The notes below the pieces were generated by a model. It did no database searches and was not told the origin of the DNA. It saw nothing but the letters and a program-made list of their open reading frames with translations. Source: Panonychus citri (Eukaryota; Arthropoda; Arachnida; Trombidiformes; Tetranychidae). Taken from it: 64,000 bases of DNA. Positions 58,589 to 64,000 of this stretch are shown here, one piece after another (the first letter of the stretch is position 1; the number at the start of each line of letters is the position of its first letter). Position numbers and translations under genes: made by a program. The stretch is taken from assembly GCF_014898815.1 (NCBI RefSeq), contig NW_026515488.1:186001-250000 (forward strand), written 5' to 3'.

Positions 58589-60265
58589 TTAACTTCGTTG
58601 AACAATGAATGGGTGTTTGAGAGCCTCAGATGCTGTTAATCGTCTTTTCGGATTAGGTTCGAGAAGACGATTTAACAGATCAAATGCTGAATCGTCGATT
58701 TCTAATCTATTATTGCCTTGAAGTTGACAGCATAAAATTTTCAAATCGAGAGGTGGAATTTTCTTTGGACTTAGAGTAATGGTTCGATTTAATTCACGTG
58801 CCGCCTTGCAAACTCTTTTACTTCCTAGAATGGTGATCATTTGAGCGAGAGCAGTCATATCATCGGAAAATGTGCTGAAAAAAGGATAACGACGGGACAA
58901 AAGACAGGCCATTATTACACCGGCCGACCAAACATCGATGGCTGTTGTTTGCTGAAGATGTTTCAATAAAACCTCGGGTGCTCGGAATCCTCTAGTACCC
59001 GCTCTAGGAGCGGCCAGATCAGCTCTGTTTGAACAATTATTACAAATTTGATCTTTACTGTAACAAGCACATGGATTAGAGATGGATGAAGGTTTTAACA
59101 TTAACTTTGGTGTCTTCATTTCAATCCTATTTGGTTCAATGATATTTTTTGGTGGTGTTTCAGGAATGATTAATGTATTATTTTGGTGGTGATGATTTAA
59201 TTGATTAGAGTCTTTTACTGCACTTAAATTTCCGTGATTACCATTCATTCTATCGACTTTGATCTTTTTTGTTATGATGTTAGCATCAGCTGGGCTTGTG
59301 GTCATTGCTTCGTAAGTCCTTTTCTTAACCATTAAAGGATTTTTATTCATATCTTTACCTAAAAGAGCAAGATTGGTATTTGTCCTGGTCAAATCTTTAA
59401 AAACGGCTCTTGTATTGTTATTTTTGGGAGCAATTTGATGGAATTGTGATACTTGAGCACTGATTGCTTGTTTTCTCAGATACTTTTCATCCTCAGCAAG
59501 TCCAAAATCTACCAGTCCATATAATTTTAATTTTCTATTGAACAAAAAGTTGCTTGGTTTAATGTCACGATGGATGATACCATGTTTATGCACTTTCTCC
59601 AGGGCGATGAATAGATTTTTCATGTAATCACGAATCTCACAGGAAGTCATATCTTTGAGTATATCAACAAATCTATCATGTCGAAAATAGGGCATCACAA
59701 TAACACTGAACCCATTGCCAAATAGGCAAGTTTTAACACCGATAACGTTAGAATCCCCACCAAGGTCTCGTAAATATCTAAGCTCATCAGCTACTCTATC
59801 CCATTTCATTGTCGGGACAATACATTTCAAAGCATATTCTTTAGTTGGATCTTTGATTAATTTGGCCCGATAGACTTTGGAGAAAGTTCCTTCTCCAATT
59901 TTCTCTCGAAGGGTAAAATGCTTGGTCAATTCAGGAATAGATTGTAACAGGAACCTTGGAACTTGACAATTTTCACTTTCAGGAGAAGCTAAATTAAACA
60001 AAGGAAAAAAAGAACAAGAGAAAAATATGATAAGATTAAGAGAAAAAACAATATAAAGGCACATAGAAAACAGATAAAGAGAGGGAAAACCAGTAGAATG
60101 TCAACCACTAAGACCACCGAAAATATCAAAATTTCTCTCTCTCTTTCTCTCAACAAGAAAAACAGGAAAGGTACACTTACATTTCTCAACCCGAACAGAG
60201 GTAAAATTAGATGAACAATTAAGCACAAGACGGGAATTAAGTGCTGGTGTTTTAGGAATATCCAT
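58589..60265 (-). CDS. CDC7: CDC7 protein kinase (DDK catalytic subunit)
   Basis: Two exons, 60181-60265 (ATG at 60265, MDIPKTPALN) and 58589-59988, in phase for 494 aa; the human protein has 574. CDC7 with its activator Dbf4/ASK phosphorylates the MCM2-7 helicase to fire replication origins. The kinase domain begins FTLREKIGEGTFSKVYRA (glycine loop). The invariant Lys is in YALKCI, the catalytic loop is HRDIKPSNFLF and the metal motif is VDFGLAE. A kinase insert of ~150 residues follows, rich in Asn/Lys and containing CACYSKDQICNNC. Then come GTRGFRAPEVL (activation segment/APE), DVWSAGVIMACLLSRRYPFF and DDMTALAQMITILGS. These, together with the long insert after DFG, are CDC7 hallmarks. It ends LKHPFIVQRS. 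The 192-nt intron has donor AAAT|GTAAGT and acceptor TTTAG|CTTC. Confidence 0.95.
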
Positions 60266-60295
60266 AATTGAATAAATAATATCAACAGGTAGCAC

Positions 60296-60347
60296 ATAAA
60301 CAAATCTAGAAATGAGTTGTTAACAGTGAGCGGGCTTTTAGTCAACT
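60296..60347 (-). repeat. Short relic of the small-ORF family upstream of CDC7
   Basis: About 50 bp (AAACAAATCTAGAAATGAG ... GCGGGCTTTTAGTCAA) aligns with 61347-61397, the 3' flank of the small ORF at 61 kb, at roughly 80% identity by eye and in the same orientation. It lies 30-80 bp upstream of the CDC7 ATG, so it is part of the leader or promoter. Confidence 0.6.
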
Positions 60348-60414
60348 GAGAAACCGAATCCTAGTAACCGGGAAAGCGTCGAAATTGAATTAACCGCAGC
60401 TGGAGAATCGCATT

Positions 60415-60432
60415 TGCGCATGCGCATGCGCA
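60415..60432. promoter_or_regulatory. NRF-1/EWG-type palindrome in the CDC7 bidirectional promoter
   Basis: TGCGCATGCGCATGCGCA is a perfect 18-bp palindrome holding two overlapping copies of the NRF-1 (Drosophila EWG) site YGCGCAYGCGCR. It stands alone in an AT-rich setting between divergent start codons: CDC7 at 60265 (-) and the next gene at 60477 (+). NRF-1 sites are typical of housekeeping and bidirectional promoters. Binding is inferred from the motif. Confidence 0.7.
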
Positions 60433-60476
60433 GACTCTCCGCTTTCTCTCTTTTTTCTTTTCTTTTCTCTATCAAA

Positions 60477-60554
60477 ATGGTTCATTTCCATTCCGAACCC
60501 AAACAAGTGGATTTATCCTCAGGTCATCAGGTCAGCGGGAAAAAGATCACGCGG
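60477..60554 (+). CDS. First coding exon of an unrecognised gene (partial)
   Basis: An ATG in good context (ATCAAAATGG) at 60477 opens 26 codons, MVHFHSEPKQ...SGKKITR, up to a strong donor CGCGG|GTAAAG in phase 0. Base composition is clearly more GC-rich than the flanks, and the exon is driven from the CDC7 bidirectional promoter. I do not recognise the protein. No convincing second exon was found between 60555 and 61190. The remaining exons may lie beyond the 2-kb insertion at 61.27-63.28 kb, outside the window, or may have been lost. Confidence 0.5.
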
Positions 60555-61190
60555 GTAAAGTTCAATTTCTTGTTACCCTTTAACCTTTTTTATTTTGTCT
60601 TTGAGAATCTGTTTGTCTTCCTTTGTGTTCCTTGTTACTAGAGTAGAAAAAAAATGATTTGTCGATTGTCTCTAATTTAGAAATTCCATTTGGTGTCAAT
60701 TTCTATTTGGTTTTAATTTTTTTCTCTTTTTTCTTTTTTCATATTCGAAGGGGAAGTGAAATGTTTGCATAGAAAAATTCATCTTTGTCGATGCAAGGTA
60801 GTTTTCTGTTAGAATTTCATGTATTCGAAGTTGGAATTTCCATTCTAATTTAGTTTCAATTAGTTGACAATCTCAATTCTAATCTCTGAATACTAATGAC
60901 CTTTTTTGACCTCAATTCAATTTTGAAATTCTTTTTTTTAATTGTTTCTTGAAACTACTGGACGTTTTGTGGAGCAGTTGATCGATTCGAATTTTTTAAT
61001 TAATCAACCAATTTGCCTAAAGTCACTTGAAAGATGCTTTTGATGAATTGAAAGAGTTTTTCTAGTCTCTTCTTTGTGTTAATCAACTTTAGGTGATTTG
61101 ATCTAATACATTTAATTGGATTCCATAGATTATTGTGTATGAATTACTTGTTTAGTTTTTGGGAATTTGATTGTAAAAAATGAGATTACA
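60555..61190 (+). other. Region downstream of the 60477 exon
   Basis: About 640 bp of AT-rich sequence, presumably intron of the + strand gene. TTCGAAG|GGGAAGTG near 60751 looks like an acceptor but meets a stop in phase 0. No further feature is seen. Confidence 0.4.
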
Positions 61191-61266
61191 ATTTAATTTA
61201 ATATATAACCGAGCCATAAATAGCAAAAATATTCAAAGGATTTTAGATTAATTTGTGAAAATTAAT
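61190..61266 (+). repeat. 77-bp direct repeat, left copy
   Basis: The segment from AATTTAATTTAATATATAAC to GTGAAAATTAAT is repeated at about 63280-63356 with three differences by eye. The two copies bracket the 2-kb block that contains the small ORF and the inverted collagen copy. See the right copy and findings. Confidence 0.9.
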
Positions 61267-61389
61267 GAGCAGAGAAATCTGGAGAAAAGTAAAATAATAG
61301 AAAACGATCAACAAGTAGCACACATACAGAATAATGAAAGAGAATAAACAAATCCTAGAAATGAGATGTGAACGGTGAATGGGCTTTAG

Positions 61390-61761
61390 TCAAGGCAATA
61401 GCAAATCATTCTCTCGACGATTTGCTAACTCCTCATGGGGGTATGAATTCCATTCACGACTGTACGCTTCATCATAGACCATGGAGACCAATTTGTAGTG
61501 TCGTTTAATGCTCTCCATATCATGAGTAGTCGATCCAAGATCCCGAAAATGATCAATATTTGTTTGAAGGAAATGCCAATTGATCGGAATATGATCATCA
61601 CGGGCGTAAACAAGTAGTAAATACACAATTTGATGCTTGTTGAGTACTTCATTCATTTTGCGACTCTGCAAGATTTTGTAAACTGAGAGAGCAATTGAAG
61701 ATGAGAAACGGGGAGGTTTTGGGGTAGGTTTAAGTGAAGGTTTAAGGGAAACTTGTGACAT
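61390..61761 (-). CDS. Small protein of unknown family, copy 2 (full length)
   Basis: 123 aa from ATG at 61761 (MSQVSLKPSLKPTPKPPRFS), single exon. The N-terminal ~25 residues are Pro/Lys/Ser-rich. The rest (MNEVLNKHQIVYLLLVYARD ... WHFLQTNIDHFRDL ... ENDLLLP) is nearly identical to copy 1 at 49889-50155, which lost its start. Predicted helices around a W-F...I-R-HY core loosely recall Myb/SANT-like DNA-binding modules; this is weak. Homology to copy 1 extends about 75 bp past the stop codon, to about 61316. No intron and no transposase are seen. It lies in the block bracketed by 77-bp direct repeats. It may be a host gene family or cargo of a mobile element. Confidence 0.6.
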   Translation of the reverse strand: MSQVSLKPSLKPTPKPPRFSSSIALSVYKILQSRKMNEVLNKHQIVYLLLVYARDDHIPINWHFLQTNIDHFRDLGSTTHDMESIKRHYKLVSMVYDEAYSREWNSYPHEELANRRENDLLLP

Positions 61762-61867
61762 TGGAAATCAAAACAGTAAAGTGAGGTGAAAGAGAAAGTG
61801 ATTTAAATAGGTAAGAATCTGTTACATCAGGAAAAGAAACACTTCTTTGTCCTCAAAAAGAATCGAA

Positions 61868-61881
61868 TCGAATCGATTCGA
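61868..61881. repeat. TCGAATCGATTCGA palindrome at the duplication junction
   Basis: A perfect 14-bp palindrome inside AATCGAATCGAATCGATTCGATCGATT, about 25 bp to the left of where homology to the collagen segment begins. Such short inverted repeats can promote template switching; the role is inferred. Confidence 0.6.
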
Positions 61882-61900
61882 TCGATTAATAAAAAATCGA

Positions 61901-63277
61901 GAGAGAGAGAGAGAGATGAGTGAGTAAGTGAGAGAGTAAGTTTGGTAAAAATTGACAGAATGACAGAGTAAATCAGTGGGTTGAATGAAGTTTACACCGA
62001 AAGGGTGGGAGTTCAGGTTAATCTAATTGAGCGAAAAGTTAAATTATCTCGAGAATAATCAAATTAAAATTTAAATCAAGTTACAATTATGACAATTGAT
62101 TCAATTTCTGTCATGACAATTTTTATCCAATTAGTTGATTGTTTCATCCATCAACTGAATGTAAATAATATTCATCTTGATAAGTAATTAGTTAATAAAC
62201 AAATAATTATAAAGGTTTGAATTAGCATTTGATTCATGTTGATTAATTGTAATCAAACATCTAATTAACATGTTCTACCACAATTAACTAATTAACTCTT
62301 ATTAGGGATTAGCAAGTCTGGGTGTTACTTTATCGCCTGGTGATTTATTATTGTTAAAAGTAAGTTAATCAAATTGTTGTTTAGCTTGATGACAATTTAA
62401 TTTTATCGCCCCATTCATACAATTAACATTCATTCATTTATTTTTTCTCATTCAATTAACTTTTTTTATTACAATTAAATTGTTGATTTATTTACTTGTC
62501 ATTATCAATTTATACTTATTATTATTTTAGATTGTAAATTTAATTCCGTTGTTAATTTTGATTTGTTTTTCTTATTATCATTTTTTCCTTCCTTGATTGT
62601 AATTTGTTTACTTAATTATTTACAATTTGCAATAATTTTGATTGATTTTTTTTTCGTACTCTTAATTGGGTTTAATTAACTGTTAATTGTTTCTTAATCA
62701 TCCAAAGGGTGAACCTGGTAATGCTGGTCCACCGGGTCCCCCTGGTCCTCCTGGTTTAACTGGATTACCTGGTTTTGATGGCAGAATAGGTAAGTTAATC
62801 ATTCAATTAATTAATCATTTAATCATTTGATCAAATTTACTTTGATATAAAATTTTCAAATTAATCAAATATTTCATCATCTTGATAATCAATGTTGAAA
62901 AGATTAACGTTTATGTCAATGAACTTGTTTCATTAAATCACTAGTTTCAAGATTATCTCTTGGATTATCATGATTAACTTTTAATTTTTACCTTGTATTT
63001 AGTTTTTTTTGTGGTTAATTATCATAATCAACAATCAAATTAACATTATCTTTTATTGATTATATTTCTCTTGTTGTTTTTTTTACCTCTTACCTTTGAT
63101 AATATCTAATAGGATCTCCTGGTGAACCGGTAAGTTGATTATTTCAAGTTAAATTGTTGAGTAAACCTTTTGAGATTGATGATCAATACTTGAAAAGTAA
63201 TCAACGTAACAACTTAACACTCACATACACAATCAGTTGATTGATATTGTATTGAAATTGCCTTTCAATTGAGTGTA
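61901..63277 (+). pseudogene. Inverted partial copy of the collagen gene (exons 8-10)
   Basis: This ~1.37-kb segment is the reverse complement of about 51162-52548 with roughly 97-99% identity by eye. It carries collagen exon 8 (62306-62359), exon 9 (62708-62789) and exon 10 (63113-63129), now on the + strand, with both complete introns and parts of the outer introns. Splice sites and reading frames are intact, but there is no promoter, start codon, membrane segment or 3' end, so it cannot make the collagen. Homology begins in a GA repeat on the left and stops at GAGTGTA on the right, directly before the 77-bp repeat. Confidence 0.92.
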
Positions 63278-63279
63278 TT

Positions 63280-63356
63280 AATTTAATTTAATATACAACT
63301 GAGCCATAAATAGCAAAAATATTCAAAGAATTTTAGATTAATTTGTGAAAATTAAT
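63280..63356 (+). repeat. 77-bp direct repeat, right copy
   Basis: It matches 61190-61266 with about three substitutions (TATAC/TATAT, AACT/AACC, AAGA/AAGG). It begins right after the end of the inverted collagen copy and lies just downstream of the stop codon of the minus-strand gene at 63382, so it is probably the native sequence of that gene's 3' flank. Confidence 0.9.
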
Positions 63357-63381
63357 CATTTAAAGTTGACAATTGAAATCG

Positions 63382-63795
63382 TTATGAATTTTTAAATATT
63401 GTTTCATGTAATCTAGATGATAAATTGATTACTCTCCGTTGATTAAGAACAACTTTATCTGGTTTAACAATATAGATTTTAACAGCAACCGCTCGTTTAA
63501 TAATATGTCCAAGTGTCGCCAAAAAATGCCAACAAGCTAAACCATCAGTGATAATCCTGTCAACTCCACTCTTTGTATTTGGAACTGATTTCAAATCTTT
63601 TTTTCTAATCTCACCACAATCGACTGAAGATGAATCAATTGTATCATTTTCTTGTAAACTTGATGATGATGAAGATGAAGTGTTGATTTGTTTACCATTT
63701 TTACCATTGAAAACAGCCACCGATCCAATAACTAGTCCATAAATCGTTTGTAAACTTGATTGTAAAGTAGAAAGAAGACCATCCAAAATTAACAT
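63382..63795 (-). CDS. Unrecognised 137-aa protein
   Basis: Single open frame from ATG at 63795 (MLILDGLLSTLQSSLQTIYG) to TAA at 63382. The N-terminal ~30 residues are hydrophobic (GLLSTLQSSLQTIYGLVIGSVAVF) and could be a membrane segment or a mitochondrial/signal sequence. A Ser-rich linker follows (poly-Ser near residue 40). The C-terminal ~60 residues look globular (ACWHFLATLGHIIKRAVAVKIYIVKP) and end basic. I do not recognise the family. Base composition is coding-like compared with its flanks. The first ATG may not be the true start if an upstream exon lies beyond 63800. Confidence 0.5.
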   Translation of the reverse strand: MLILDGLLSTLQSSLQTIYGLVIGSVAVFNGKNGKQINTSSSSSSSLQENDTIDSSSVDCGEIRKKDLKSVPNTKSGVDRIITDGLACWHFLATLGHIIKRAVAVKIYIVKPDKVVLNQRRVINLSSRLHETIFKNS

Positions 63796-64000
63796 GTCGA
63801 CAATTAGAACAGTTAATCCTTAGAATGACAAAAAAGTCACAATTTCACTGAAGATAAAAACTGTATCACCAAAATCAAAAGAAAACTCCAACAATTAAAA
63901 CCAAAGAAATTAAATAAAACGACGAAAAATTGTGATAACCGAAACGAATAGAATTTGATTTTTACTTTTGATTAAGTAACGATTTTCCTTTTTATTTCCA
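63796..64000. other. Upstream flank of the 63382-63795 gene
   Basis: About 200 bp of AT-rich sequence to the window end, presumably leader or promoter. Nothing specific is seen. Confidence 0.5.

Overview
The window is AT-rich animal nuclear DNA. It has dense conserved metazoan genes, GT-AG introns (many of 60-150 nt, some of several kb), simple repeats (CT/GA, GAT) and non-coding DNA saturated with the strings ACAATTAA/TTAATTGT. Gene content, compactness and protein similarity fit an arthropod, plausibly a chelicerate such as a spider mite (Tetranychus-like); that assignment is inference.

Layout. 1-1412 (-): 5' part of a gamma-tubulin complex (GCP5-like) gene, cut by the window start. 1965-4847 (-): a PH plus IRS-type PTB adaptor with SH2-ligand tyrosine motifs. 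5477-6581 (+): a two-pore potassium channel. 7129-8232 (+): intronless eIF2B beta. 8641-8991 (-): ATP synthase subunit f. 9969-14765 (+): the phosphatase CDC14 in six exons, followed by a long in-frame opening after its TGA. 18136-20200 (+): polyprenol/steroid 5-alpha reductase 3 in five exons. 21580-23112 (+): intronless cofactor-independent phosphoglycerate mutase. 23776-39841 (-): a furin-type proprotein convertase of about 16 kb with two alternative terminal exons. 43881-57568 (-): a 24-exon transmembrane (MACIT-type) collagen with a furin-type RIKR site. 58589-60265 (-): the kinase CDC7, sharing a bidirectional promoter with a + strand first exon at 60477. 63382-63795 (-): an unrecognised 137-aa protein.

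The most unusual part is the collagen/CDC7 region. Collagen intron 11 carries a roughly 1-kb element with arms of about 200 bp in inverted orientation and a small ORF of unknown family. A longer copy of that ORF lies at 61.4-61.8 kb, next to a nearly identical inverted copy of collagen exons 8-10 with their introns (about 61.9-63.28 kb). The whole 2-kb block is bracketed by 77-bp near-identical direct repeats, which suggests a recent composite insertion. A short further relic of the same ORF family sits just upstream of the CDC7 start codon.

Functional links: the convertase and the collagen are neighbours, and the collagen carries a consensus convertase site just outside its membrane segment. 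CDC7 and CDC14 are both cell-cycle regulators but lie about 45 kb apart, so no co-regulation is implied. All exon boundaries given were derived by matching GT/AG signals, codon phase and family similarity by eye.
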